A stretch of 43,789 bases of DNA from Elusimicrobiaceae bacterium (GCA_017961295.1 JAGCXL010000006.1:1-43789); one strand, 5' to 3'. Shown: positions 1-7,712, counted from the stretch's first letter. Program-made: numbers and translations. The notes: a model not told the origin generated them from the letters alone.

Positions 1-505
1 CTACCCCCGTCCATTCCCAGGCAGCATCTCCGGCGTGTTCATTTTCTCTGCCTACACATGTTTCACTCGGAGTCGGCTCATCAGAAACAGGGACAGTACA
101 CGTAGCTTTTACCATCTCTTTTTCCAGATCGCTACAAGTAGGATAATCTTTGCTTAAATCATCACATCCACTTGCACAACAAATGCGTCCGTCTGTGTAA
201 GACGGTATCTTTAACGTATATTTGGCACCCGTTGCCGTTATCCCTGCCTTATCTAAAGTATAACTGAAATGTTTACTGCCCGTTTTAGGGAAAGATGCTA
301 ATTTTTCAGTCTCGCCCGTATAATCCTTATCTAACGTACAACGGGCTTCTTGTTCATTACGCACAGCGGTCATTATGTTTTCCGCTTCCGTCACTTTGCG
401 CGTCTCCAACATTTTGGTAAATTTTGGTAATACTACCGCGGACAACACGCCAATAATTACTACTACTACCAGCAATTCCGTCAAGGTAAATGCTTTCTTT
501 TGCAT
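1..505 (-). CDS. Type IV pilin-like major/minor pilin, partial (C-terminus beyond window)
   Basis: The reading frame starts at ATG 505-503 and stays open for 167 codons to the left edge, so the C-terminus is missing. The N-terminus is a class III (prepilin) signal: a short basic leader MQKK, then the processing and methylation region AFTLTELLVVVVIIGVLSAV, with the conserved Glu five residues after the Phe. Prepilin peptidase would normally cut before this hydrophobic helix; here the residue before the Phe is Ala rather than the usual Gly. The mature part is Cys-rich (Cys pairs near residues 111-116, in the segment ICCASGCDD, and others at about 126, 136 and 148), suggesting disulfides in the exported globular head. 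GGAG lies just before the start. A TTGATT-17-TATACT promoter lies upstream. Pilin-like identity is secure. Whether it builds a pilus or a type II secretion pseudopilus cannot be told here. Confidence 0.85.
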   Translation of the reverse strand, partial: MQKKAFTLTELLVVVVIIGVLSAVVLPKFTKMLETRKVTEAENIMTAVRNEQEARCTLDKDYTGETEKLASFPKTGSKHFSYTLDKAGITATGAKYTLKIPSYTDGRICCASGCDDLSKDYPTCSDLEKEMVKATCTVPVSDEPTPSETCVGRENEHAGDAAWEWTGV

Positions 506-582
506 GTGATCTCTCCTAAATACTCACAGGGGAAGATGTAGCTGAAAAATTGGAACTCACATAACCCTTCCCTATCGTGTTT

Positions 583-611
583 AGTATAATACAATTGGCC
601 CAAAAAATCAA
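583..611 (-). promoter_or_regulatory. Sigma70-type promoter of the pilin gene
   Basis: On the minus strand TTGATT (606-611) and TATACT (583-588) are separated by 17 nt. The expected start is near 576, giving a leader of about 70 nt that ends in a GGAG ribosome binding site before the pilin ATG. Confidence 0.7.
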
Positions 612-676
612 GCAGATATATTGTAAAAGAAACATAGGTAAAAGACTCCCCAAAAGACAACAAACCCATATTATGG

Positions 677-682
677 TAAAAT
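677..682 (+). promoter_or_regulatory. -10 element placing tgt transcription start on its ATG
   Basis: TAAAAT is followed by exactly 6 nt and then the tgt ATG at 689. No Shine-Dalgarno sequence is present. This is one of a set with the same geometry (leaderless initiation, inferred). Confidence 0.55.
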
Positions 683-688
683 TTAGAT

Positions 689-1855
689 ATGGACGCTCCG
701 TTTCAGTTACTGGCTAAGGATAAAAATTCACGTGCGCGCAGCGGTATCTTATACACCCGGCACGGCGCCGTGCATACGCCTGTATTTATGCCGGTAGCTA
801 CCCAAGCGTGCGTAAAGGCGCTGACGGACGAAGATTTAAAAAACGCCGGAGCGGAGTGTTTGCTTTCCAATACCTACCACTTATACTTGCGCCCCACCAC
901 TAAACTACTTAAGCAAATGGGCGGGCTACACAAATTTATGCATTGGAACGGCAGTATTTTGACCGATTCGGGCGGCTTTCAAGTATATAGTTTGCCCAAA
1001 TTCCGCAAGATTAAAGAAGAAGGCGTTACTTTTCAATCCCACCACGACGGCAGCAAACATTTATTTACCCCCGAAAATGTGATTAAATTTGAAAGTGAAA
1101 TCGGCTCGGACATTTGGACCATGCTGGACGTGTGTATCCACGCCAAGGCCCCCTCTAAACACGACGCGCGCGAAGCATTAAACATTACCAAACGCTGGGC
1201 CGAACGGGCCGCTAAAGCGTATGAACAAACTGTTCCCACACAACAGATTTCTAAAAACGCGGACGGCAGTTTTACGGTAGGCAATTCGTTATTGTTTGGG
1301 ATTATTCAAGGGGCCATTTTCCCGGATTTACGCAAAGAAGCGGCCTTGCACATGGCCAGTTTACCCACACACGGGTATTGCATTGGCGGGCTTTCTTTAG
1401 GGGAAACGTTGGAACAAATGAAGGAGTCCGTTTGTGCCGTTACCGAAAATTTGCCTGAAGGAAAACCGCGCTATTTTATGGGTTTGGGAACGCCGGTGGA
1501 AATGTTAAACGCCATTGAACGTGGGGTAGATATGTTTGACTGTGTATGGCCTACGCGCGTGGCACGCAACGGGATGGTAATGACCTCTACCGGGCGGGTG
1601 AACATCAAAAATGCCGAGTACCGCACACAGGATATTGCTTTAGACAGAGAGTGCGATTGCTTTACCTGCCGTCACTATTCGCGCGCGTATCTGTGCCATT
1701 TGTTCCGCGCACAGGAACTGACTAGCCACCGCTTGCTTTCTATTCACAATATCCGCTTTTTAATCCGCTTAATGGAACGTGCCCGCCAAGCAATTTCCGC
1801 GGGCACGTTTGTAAGTTTTAAGGAAGACGTTATTGCACAGTATCTGGGGAAGTAG
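689..1855 (+). CDS. tgt: tRNA-guanine transglycosylase
   Basis: Exchanges guanine for preQ1 at position 34 of tRNAs with GUN anticodons, the committing step in queuosine formation. The 388 residues match the usual bacterial length. Visible motifs are DSGGFQVYSL (substrate pocket), GGLSLGE, GVDMFDCVWPTR with the nucleophilic Asp and the following ARNG, and a C-terminal zinc site CDCFTCRHYSRAYLCHLF. The start at 689 fits the family N-terminus; there is no ribosome binding site, but a -10 hexamer lies 6 nt upstream. The stop lies inside the 3' end of the convergent AsmA-like gene (26-bp overlap). queH, acting later in the same pathway, lies just beyond that gene, so the pathway is clustered although on opposite strands. 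Confidence 0.96.
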   Translation: MDAPFQLLAKDKNSRARSGILYTRHGAVHTPVFMPVATQACVKALTDEDLKNAGAECLLSNTYHLYLRPTTKLLKQMGGLHKFMHWNGSILTDSGGFQVYSLPKFRKIKEEGVTFQSHHDGSKHLFTPENVIKFESEIGSDIWTMLDVCIHAKAPSKHDAREALNITKRWAERAAKAYEQTVPTQQISKNADGSFTVGNSLLFGIIQGAIFPDLRKEAALHMASLPTHGYCIGGLSLGETLEQMKESVCAVTENLPEGKPRYFMGLGTPVEMLNAIERGVDMFDCVWPTRVARNGMVMTSTGRVNIKNAEYRTQDIALDRECDCFTCRHYSRAYLCHLFRAQELTSHRLLSIHNIRFLIRLMERARQAISAGTFVSFKEDVIAQYLGK

Positions 1856-4070
1856 TTTGCGGCTCTTCTTGTTCTTGCGGTTGTTCTTCCTTCCCTTTGA
1901 ATAAACCGAACAAGCTTTTAACTCCCTTTTTTACCTGACGAGAAACCACGTTATTGGTAACCGTCTGCGTAACGAGTGAGGTTACACTGCCTAATACCTG
2001 CATATCCCCTTCGGGGTTGTCCACCGTACCGCCGATTTTAAGAGAAAGCGGCATCATACCGTCCACTTCGTGCCGACCGGGAGCCGCGTGTACTTTCATA
2101 TTTAAGACACCCGTATTAAAATCCGCCGTACCATCTAAGCGGAAAGACATCGTTGGGGATACAAAAGTTCCTTCTTTAATAGTGGCCAAGCCGTTTACAA
2201 AATTGACCTCGGTATCAAATTTGTCGTACTCCATTTCTCCGGAAACTTCTTTGTTCGTTTCTTCCACCACTATTTCCAACGGTTCGCCGTCCGGCCCTAA
2301 GATTGTTTGCGTTTTAACGGGTTTATCGGTCTCTTCTTTGGAATCACCTGAAACCGCAGATACCACTCCGCTGCCTAAACTATTTAACACGCCCAGTACA
2401 TTGAGCGAATTAAACACTTTTCCCGTTACGTTAAGAGATAAAAATAACACTTTTGTTAGCGGGTTCTCGTTAGTGAGCTTGTAAATATCTTGTATTTTGC
2501 CGGCCCCGGTAACAAGGCGCAAGGTACCATGGGCCTCGTCTAAATTGGGTGTAAGGCCGGATACGTCGGAAGTAAAAAGAATATCCTTCCCGAGAAAATA
2601 GGGCACGTCCACGCTACCCAACTGCACCTTTGATTTTAATTCAATGGGTGGTAAAGGCCATGCTTGTTTAGGGGTGTCTTGCGTTACCGCAGTTGGGGCT
2701 TCTTGTTCTTGCGCCGCTTGTTTTAAGGCAGGTAAAATGACCTCTTTGGCATAGACGTTTAATACGGCGACAATTTTTTGCGCAGTTTGGTCCATCTGCA
2801 AGCTGAATTTAAACGGATTGGCATTTAATTTGCCGTCTATGTTCGCGTCCATCTTGCCCGTTTCAAAATCCATACTTTCCTGCGCATCTATTTGCCCGTT
2901 CACGTTGGCAAGCCGCCCCACATTAGGGATTAACGCACCGATTTCTTGAAACGCAAGTTGCGCTTTGATTTGTTGCTGGGTAGCTAAAAGTTCACTTTTT
3001 ACCGTGCCCACCAAACGATACGGCTCTGCTACCGGAGTGAACCAACGGCCGATTTCCCCTAAAACCAACTCCGCTTTAGAAGAAAAATTATACGTAAGCA
3101 CACCCGCATAATTCAAATACCCTTGGGCTTGTACCTCTATCCCAGAAGCTTGCAATTTGGCGGAAGAAACCGTAATCTTTTGTTTATCCAAGTCAGTAGA
3201 AATTTTAACTGCTCCTTCCGCGCGACTTAATTGAAACGGCGGAATATCTGCCCCATTGGGTAACATAGCAGATTCAAAATTACGCAATATAATTTTAAGA
3301 TCTGCCTGCGGATTTTCAAAATTTTCCACACGCCCGCTTAACGTAATAGTAGACTTTTGATAAAAAGCTTTTAATTGTTGCACGTCCGCATACGCTTGGG
3401 ATAAATCTAACCCCTTTAAGTTAATACGCGCTTTTAAGGTAAAGGGCACAGTACGCTCAAAAGTAGCTTCTTTGTGGGAAAACCGGGCTACTAAAGAAAC
3501 GGCAAATTCTTCGTCTAAATTAAAACGTTTGATATTTAATGTGAGGCCACTTACGTCAAACGTACGCGGTGTTTCTTCATCTACATAAATAAGGCGCAAA
3601 TTTTCAAACCGTATGCGCCTGGCTGTTACGGTAAGAGGAACCTCTTTAGAGGGTTCCCCCCCTTCTCTAATCGTATCCGAAGCAATTAAATCCGCCCAGT
3701 TGTTTGTTCCGTCAGCGTAGGTAATTAAACGTGCGGTAGCACCCGCTAACCTTACCGAATTGATTTTTAGGTGCCCGTATAATAAATGCCGCAAAGAAAC
3801 ACGCACCCGCAAACGGTTCGCTTCTATAAAAACACCCTTTTCAAAACCGCCTTTCTCAGCTATTTGGATACCCGATATGGAAATGCCGCTCAAATTGGCT
3901 TGCATAGGGCCCAAGATAATTTCCCGCCCCAAAGCGCCCTTAAGTGCGTCCTCTATCCGATCATTGAACCACTTTGTACGGGCCACTAGGTGAATCTCCA
4001 AATCTACCAAAATAAGTAGCAGTACCGCCACAATAAAAATTTTAGTGATTATTTTGATTATTTTTTTCAT
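1830..4070 (-). CDS. AsmA-like inner-membrane-anchored envelope protein
   Basis: A 746-residue protein starting at ATG 4070. A longer frame goes back to 4130, but those 20 residues overlap queH and precede the basic, hydrophobic start MKKIIKIITKIFIVAVLLLILV. The N-terminal helix should anchor it in the inner membrane, followed by a long periplasmic region rich in beta strands. The start of the mature region (GREIILGPMQANLSGIS and an ANRLRVRVSLRHLL segment) resembles AsmA/YhdP-type proteins, which are long beta-groove proteins linked to lipid transport between membranes. It ends in a Gln/Glu-rich tail. It follows queH with a 29-bp overlap, so it is probably co-transcribed and translationally coupled. 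Its 3' end overlaps the convergent tgt gene by 26 bp. The family assignment is by overall resemblance only. Confidence 0.75.
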   Translation of the reverse strand: MKKIIKIITKIFIVAVLLLILVDLEIHLVARTKWFNDRIEDALKGALGREIILGPMQANLSGISISGIQIAEKGGFEKGVFIEANRLRVRVSLRHLLYGHLKINSVRLAGATARLITYADGTNNWADLIASDTIREGGEPSKEVPLTVTARRIRFENLRLIYVDEETPRTFDVSGLTLNIKRFNLDEEFAVSLVARFSHKEATFERTVPFTLKARINLKGLDLSQAYADVQQLKAFYQKSTITLSGRVENFENPQADLKIILRNFESAMLPNGADIPPFQLSRAEGAVKISTDLDKQKITVSSAKLQASGIEVQAQGYLNYAGVLTYNFSSKAELVLGEIGRWFTPVAEPYRLVGTVKSELLATQQQIKAQLAFQEIGALIPNVGRLANVNGQIDAQESMDFETGKMDANIDGKLNANPFKFSLQMDQTAQKIVAVLNVYAKEVILPALKQAAQEQEAPTAVTQDTPKQAWPLPPIELKSKVQLGSVDVPYFLGKDILFTSDVSGLTPNLDEAHGTLRLVTGAGKIQDIYKLTNENPLTKVLFLSLNVTGKVFNSLNVLGVLNSLGSGVVSAVSGDSKEETDKPVKTQTILGPDGEPLEIVVEETNKEVSGEMEYDKFDTEVNFVNGLATIKEGTFVSPTMSFRLDGTADFNTGVLNMKVHAAPGRHEVDGMMPLSLKIGGTVDNPEGDMQVLGSVTSLVTQTVTNNVVSRQVKKGVKSLFGLFKGKEEQPQEQEEPQTTSPDTVQ

Positions 4071-4602
4071 ACTCTTTTTGACTAAACTCACATCCGCAAT
4101 ACTGTTGCGCGTACAAATTAAATTCTTCAATAAGCGCCAGGCGCAGTTCGCTAAGCCCGTCCTTGCGCCACGACTCTGCCCAATACGGCGTTCCTTCCTC
4201 TATCCAGGCTTGGTAGGCTGCCCGATGCACTTGCTGCACATCTTTTTTAGGCGACGTCCCCAGTACCGAGGCAAACCTGTCAAAATGGTGCTGTCTTGCG
4301 TAGCGGGCAGCTTGTTTTAAACGCATGCGGAAACAAACACCACAGCGTTCCGCCCCCTCGGGTTTATCTTCCAATCCCTTTACTTGCTTGCGCCAAGCTT
4401 CGTGCTCGTACGGAAGCTCTACAAAATCCACCCCCAAATGACGGCACAACTTTTGTTGCTCCTTACGGCGCCTTTCATATTCCGCGTACGGGAAAATATT
4501 GGGATTATAAAATAGTACCGTTACCTGTACACCTTTATCTACCAAATGTTTAATAGCCGCACACGAACATGGCGCACAACAAGACAATACCAAAAGCTTC
4601 AT
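4042..4602 (-). CDS. queH: Epoxyqueuosine reductase QueH
   Basis: QueH (DUF208 family) reduces epoxyqueuosine to queuosine in tRNA, the last step of the pathway, as a non-homologous replacement for the cobalamin-dependent QueG. The 186-residue protein opens with the family's Cys cluster LSCCAPCSCAA. It then has YNPNIFPYAEYERR, a central RCGVCFRMRL motif, GTSPKKD, and a C-terminal YCGCEFS pair. These cysteines bind the [4Fe-4S] cluster and metal in characterised members. The gene is divergent from the dksA-like gene and overlaps the AsmA-like gene downstream. There is no ribosome binding site: TACACT ends 6 nt before the ATG, as in other probably leaderless genes here. Confidence 0.92.
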   Translation of the reverse strand: MKLLVLSCCAPCSCAAIKHLVDKGVQVTVLFYNPNIFPYAEYERRRKEQQKLCRHLGVDFVELPYEHEAWRKQVKGLEDKPEGAERCGVCFRMRLKQAARYARQHHFDRFASVLGTSPKKDVQQVHRAAYQAWIEEGTPYWAESWRKDGLSELRLALIEEFNLYAQQYCGCEFSQKEYEKNNQNNH

Positions 4603-4608
4603 ATATAT

Positions 4609-4614
4609 AGTGTA
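4609..4614 (-). promoter_or_regulatory. -10 element placing queH transcription start on its ATG
   Basis: On the minus strand TACACT is followed by ATATAT (6 nt) and then the queH ATG. No Shine-Dalgarno sequence is present. Confidence 0.5.
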
Positions 4615-4730
4615 CTAAATATATTTTTCACAGGCCTTGCAAAAAACTGATTACTTTGCTAAACTAGGTAGCATAGTGTGAAAGCCCCTATACAGGACGA
4701 TCACTTTATTTTTTTATGTAAGAGGTTGTT

Positions 4731-5108
4731 ATGGTTGCTAAAAAAGACAATAAAGACACGCTTTCTGCAGCAGAGATTAAAGAAATTAAAAAACATTTAT
4801 TGGCCCTCAAAGAAGACGCCGCCAAACGGCTGCAGAACACCAAACAAATGGATATGCCCGAAGTGGAAGTAGGCGACCCGATTGATGATGCCAGCAAGAG
4901 TTTAGATAAAGAAATTTTGTTTGAACTTTCCAGCAATGCGCATAACACCATTGAGCAAATTGAAGCGGCACTGCGCAAAATTGACAAAGGAATTTACGGT
5001 ACTTGTGAATATTGCCGCCGACCGATTGGCAAAAAACGCATGAAAGCGTTGCCGTTTGCGCGCTACTGCATTAACTGCCAACATACCAACGAACACCACC
5101 GCGGGTAA
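4731..5108 (+). CDS. DksA/TraR-type C4 zinc-finger protein
   Basis: A 125-residue protein with an N-terminal coiled-coil region (residues about 12-85, with ALKEDAAKRLQNTKQ) followed by a four-Cys zinc finger: CEYC, then CINC about 20 residues later. This is the layout of DksA/TraR-family proteins, which enter the RNA polymerase secondary channel and modulate initiation, in DksA together with ppGpp. The region GDPIDDASKSLDKE corresponds to the coiled-coil tip zone, but I cannot confirm the paired Asp residues of true DksA. Many short bacterial members (YteA/YocK type) have unknown roles. AGAGG precedes the ATG, and a strong terminator follows at 5136. It stands alone as a transcription unit, divergent from queH. 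Confidence 0.85.
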   Translation: MVAKKDNKDTLSAAEIKEIKKHLLALKEDAAKRLQNTKQMDMPEVEVGDPIDDASKSLDKEILFELSSNAHNTIEQIEAALRKIDKGIYGTCEYCRRPIGKKRMKALPFARYCINCQHTNEHHRG

Positions 5109-5135
5109 AAGAAGAACACACTAATTTGTGAAAAC

Positions 5136-5163
5136 TCCCCAAACTAGTTTTTGGGGAATTTTT
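5136..5163 (+). terminator. Rho-independent terminator after the dksA-like gene
   Basis: TCCCCAAA (5136-5143) pairs with TTTGGGGA (5150-5157) and is followed by a T-run. It lies between the dksA-like gene and the convergent hydrolase gene, so it may serve both. Confidence 0.85.
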
Positions 5164-5170
5164 ATAGCTC

Positions 5171-5770
5171 TTATAAATAGTTTTTAATGACTCGGTACAC
5201 TTTGTCCGCTACTTTGGCATAGCCTTGCGCGTTGGGGTGGACTTGATCGCTTTTTAAACCGGGTTTATAAAAAATACCCTTTAAAATACCCGGCACAAAT
5301 AAAGCCCCTTTTTCTTTTGCCATTTGCTTGTAGGCTTTGGTATATTCCCCCATGCCCGGGCCGCCGGTATCTACAATAACGGCAATCGCACCGTATCGTT
5401 GCACTTCGTCCACAATTTGAGCCACTGCGTTAACAGCCGCTTGACGGCTTTGCTGGCGCATATGGTCATTAGCACCAAATTCAATCAGCACCATATAAGG
5501 TTCTTCGTCAAGTACTTCTTGCAAGCGCGCCGGGGCGGCGGCGGCCGTTTCCCCGGAAACGCCTAAATTAACTACGGGGCGGTCGATTTTTTTAGCTAGC
5601 ACATCGGGATAACTGGTCCCTGCCGGGGATCCGTAACCGGCCGTCAAACTATCACCAAACGCTACTACGGAGCGACGCGAATTGGGAAAATTCTTAATCT
5701 CTGTTTTTCCCTCGTGTAAGAAATAAAATAATCCTATCACTACTAGTAGCCCTAAAATGAACTTTTTCAT
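5171..5770 (-). CDS. SGNH/GDSL-family hydrolase (arylesterase/lysophospholipase-like), exported
   Basis: A 199-residue protein starting at ATG 5770; an upstream extension in frame runs over the galE start and is not credible. MKKFILGLLVVIGLFYFL is a signal peptide or N-terminal anchor. All four SGNH blocks are visible: VAFGDSLTAGYG with the nucleophilic Ser, LGVSGET with Gly, IEFGANDHM with Asn, and DQVHPNAQGY with the catalytic Asp and His. It most resembles TesA-like multifunctional esterase/lysophospholipase proteins, but the natural substrate cannot be read from the sequence. It is divergent from galE with a 58-bp gap. There is no ribosome binding site; a perfect TATAAT ends 6 nt before the ATG, suggesting a leaderless message. 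Confidence 0.9.
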   Translation of the reverse strand: MKKFILGLLVVIGLFYFLHEGKTEIKNFPNSRRSVVAFGDSLTAGYGSPAGTSYPDVLAKKIDRPVVNLGVSGETAAAAPARLQEVLDEEPYMVLIEFGANDHMRQQSRQAAVNAVAQIVDEVQRYGAIAVIVDTGGPGMGEYTKAYKQMAKEKGALFVPGILKGIFYKPGLKSDQVHPNAQGYAKVADKVYRVIKNYL

Positions 5771-5776
5771 CACATT

Positions 5777-5782
5777 ATTATA
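5777..5782 (-). promoter_or_regulatory. -10 element placing the SGNH hydrolase transcription start on its ATG
   Basis: On the minus strand a consensus TATAAT is followed by AATGTG (6 nt) and then ATG 5770. No Shine-Dalgarno sequence is present. Confidence 0.65.
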
Positions 5783-5828
5783 ACAAATCCCTTCGTTTTT
5801 TATAAAATAAGGAAAAGGAGTTTTACAC

Positions 5829-6803
5829 ATGAAAAACATTTTAGTAATCGGCGGAGCAGGGTACATTGGCTCCCATACAGTGCGTATGCTGGCCGCAAAA
5901 GGATACAATCCCGTTGTATTTGATAATTTATCTAAAGGCCACAAAGAGGCGGTTACCGGCTACCCTTTTGAATTGGGAGATTTGGGCGACAAAAAACGCC
6001 TTACGGAAGTTTTTAAAAAATATGCTATAGACGCAGTGATGCACTTTGCGGCATTTATTGAAGTGGGCGAAAGTGTAAAAGAACCGTCTAAATACTATCA
6101 CAATAATGTAGCGCAAGTATTAAATTTGTTGGATGCTATGGTAGAAAACAATATCAAGTATTTTGTGTTTTCCTCTACAGCGGCCACCTTTGGCGAACCG
6201 GTACGCGAAAAAATTGACGAGACTCACCCGCAAAATCCCATTAACCCTTATGGGAACACAAAGTTAATGGTAGAGAAAATGCTTACAGATTTTGACACCG
6301 CTTACGGCCTTAAAGCAACCGCATTACGCTATTTTAATGCAAGCGGTGCTGACGATAGCGGGGAAATTGGCGAATCACATACCCCGGAAACACACTTAAT
6401 TCCGCTCGTCTTACAAACTGCCTCCGGCAAACGCCCATCTATCAAAGTATTCGGAACTGATTACCCCACGCCGGACGGCACCTGCGTGCGTGATTATGTA
6501 CACGTGAACGATTTAGCCCGCGCGCATATTTTAGCCCTTGAAAAAATGATGCGTGAAAATAAAAGCGAACGCTTTAACCTAGGCAGCGGCTCGGGCTTTA
6601 GTGTGGCGGAACTTATTAAGGAAGCCAAGCAGATTACCGGTATTGACTTTAAGGTAGAAACCGCACCGCGCCGCGCAGGAGACCCGGCTGTTCTAGTAGC
6701 CGATAGCACCAAAGCGCAAACGGTATTAGGTTGGAAACCTGAGTATAATTTAATCCGCATTATTCAAACTGCGTGGAACTGGGAAAAACACCGCAAGTAT
6801 TAA
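5829..6803 (+). CDS. galE: UDP-glucose 4-epimerase
   Basis: Interconverts UDP-glucose and UDP-galactose, supplying sugars for surface polysaccharides or galactose catabolism. The 324-residue protein is an extended short-chain dehydrogenase. It has the NAD-binding VIGGAGYIGSHT at the N-terminus, FDNLSKGH, the catalytic FSSTAATFG Ser/Thr region and YGNTKLMVE (YxxxK), and the family segment RYFNASGADDSGEIGE followed by LIPLVLQTASG and YVHVNDLA. AGGAG stands 9 nt before the ATG. The gene is monocistronic and is followed by a long nested hairpin with a T-run (6816-6882). Confidence 0.95.
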   Translation: MKNILVIGGAGYIGSHTVRMLAAKGYNPVVFDNLSKGHKEAVTGYPFELGDLGDKKRLTEVFKKYAIDAVMHFAAFIEVGESVKEPSKYYHNNVAQVLNLLDAMVENNIKYFVFSSTAATFGEPVREKIDETHPQNPINPYGNTKLMVEKMLTDFDTAYGLKATALRYFNASGADDSGEIGESHTPETHLIPLVLQTASGKRPSIKVFGTDYPTPDGTCVRDYVHVNDLARAHILALEKMMRENKSERFNLGSGSGFSVAELIKEAKQITGIDFKVETAPRRAGDPAVLVADSTKAQTVLGWKPEYNLIRIIQTAWNWEKHRKY

Positions 6804-6815
6804 AATATAGAACGC

Positions 6816-6882
6816 AAGCAAGCTATCCTTAAATTAAAAAATACTTATTTTTTAATTATTTTTAAAAACAGCTTGCTTTTTT
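6816..6882 (+). terminator. Nested-hairpin terminator between galE and the lexA-like gene
   Basis: The outer stem AAGCAAGCT (6816-6824) pairs with AGCTTGCTT (6870-6878), followed by Ts. Inside it AATTAAAAAATA (6832-6843) pairs perfectly with TATTTTTTAATT (6846-6857). This probably terminates galE; the unusual length is discussed in the findings. Confidence 0.65.
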
Positions 6883-6893
6883 ATTAAAAAAAT

Positions 6894-6913
6894 TATAGAA
6901 CAATATATAGAAC
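6894..6913. promoter_or_regulatory. Candidate LexA operator: direct repeat TATAGAAC
   Basis: TATAGAACAA occurs twice with a 12-bp period (copies starting at 6894 and 6906), so GAAC-N8-GAAC overlaps the expected promoter of the lexA-like gene. A third TATAGAAC is at 6806-6813, next to the galE stop. Direct GAAC repeats spaced by 7 are known LexA sites in Alphaproteobacteria (read on one strand). Autoregulation here is inferred. Confidence 0.45.
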
Positions 6914-6936
6914 AAAATAATATTGGAGAGAATAAA

Positions 6937-7545
6937 ATGAAAGCCCTTCATGCCAAACAAGTGGAACTTTTAGAAATTTTAAAGGCCAATATTTCCGACC
7001 CGCTAACCATGGAAGAGTTAGCGGAACGCTTAAATGTAAGCAGCAAAAGCGTGGTGTTTCACCATATCACACAATTGGAAAAAAAGGGGTACCTTAAACG
7101 TAATCCGGCTAACCCGCGTGATTACATTGTGCTCAAGGATCCGGAACGCAACGTGATTTACCTAAACATGTATGGCATGGCCAAGTGCGGCCCGGAGGGA
7201 ACCCTTTTGGACGGAACCCCCACCCGCGTAGTACCTGTGGACCCCAGTATGATTTATTTTCCGGCGTGTAAAGGGTTTATGGTAGAAGCAGTCGGGGATT
7301 CCATGCAAACCTTAATTGCCCCGCACGATTGGCTCATTGTAGAACAAAGTAACACCCCCCAAAATAAAGACGTTGTGGTGTGTGTCAACAACGGCGAAGT
7401 AATGGTCAAACGGTTTACTCAATACGGGGACAGCGTCATTTTGCAGAGTGAAAACCCGCGTTATACGCCCATCGTGGCAGACAAAACGGCGTTCCACGTA
7501 GAAGGCGTTGTAAGAAGTATTATTAAACGTAACGTAAGCTGCTAG
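6937..7545 (+). CDS. lexA: LexA-type repressor with S24 self-cleaving domain
   Basis: A 202-residue protein. Residues 1-65 form a winged helix (EELAERLNVSSKSVVFHHI, then GYLKR). Residues 75-202 form the S24 peptidase fold with VGDSMQ (Ser122 as nucleophile) and EVMVKRF (Lys158 as general base), close to Ser119 and Lys156 of E. coli LexA. The cleavage dipeptide is Cys84-Gly85 instead of Ala-Gly; Cys-Gly is the site used in UmuD. In this family RecA-ssDNA filaments stimulate self-cleavage and so derepress SOS genes. GGAGAG precedes the ATG. Direct repeats of TATAGAAC just upstream are probable operators. No other SOS gene is in the window, so LexA rather than another S24 regulator is likely but not proven. 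Confidence 0.85.
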   Translation: MKALHAKQVELLEILKANISDPLTMEELAERLNVSSKSVVFHHITQLEKKGYLKRNPANPRDYIVLKDPERNVIYLNMYGMAKCGPEGTLLDGTPTRVVPVDPSMIYFPACKGFMVEAVGDSMQTLIAPHDWLIVEQSNTPQNKDVVVCVNNGEVMVKRFTQYGDSVILQSENPRYTPIVADKTAFHVEGVVRSIIKRNVSC

Positions 7546-7665
7546 CCGCAAGGGGTCCTTATACAGCAAATTTTTCTGCTGCCTAGGAAAGAAACGAAAG
7601 CTTCTTGGGCAATTAGTCGTAACCTCAACCGAGGCGCGTTCCTCTAAACGCGCCCCGGTTCTTAA
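7546..7665. other. Structured intergenic stretch, candidate small RNA
   Basis: No reading frame with coding character is present. Three consecutive inverted repeats are visible: CAGCA/TGCTG (about 7564-7581), an imperfect CCTAGGAAAG/CTTCTTGGG stem (about 7580-7610), and a strong 11-bp stem with one mismatch, AACCGAGGCGCG (7627-7638) with CGCGCCCCGGTT (7649-7660). None is followed by a proper T-run on the plus strand. I do not recognise a known RNA family. Confidence 0.35.
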
Positions 7666-7668
7666 ACA

Positions 7669-7696
7669 TAAAAATTCCCCCGACTAAGCAGGGGAA
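7669..7696 (-). terminator. Terminator of the CBM48 protein gene
   Basis: On the minus strand a TTCCCC/GGGGAA stem (7675-7680 with 7691-7696) is followed by GAATTTTTA-type T-rich sequence, directly after the stop of the minus-strand gene ending at 7713. Confidence 0.7.
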
Positions 7697-7712
7697 CACA
7701 ACTTTAAAATAC

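Noticed and set aside
1954-2484. Open frame of 176 codons opposite the AsmA-like gene
   Set aside because: Ser/Thr/Pro-rich composition is typical of an antisense shadow; no start signal.
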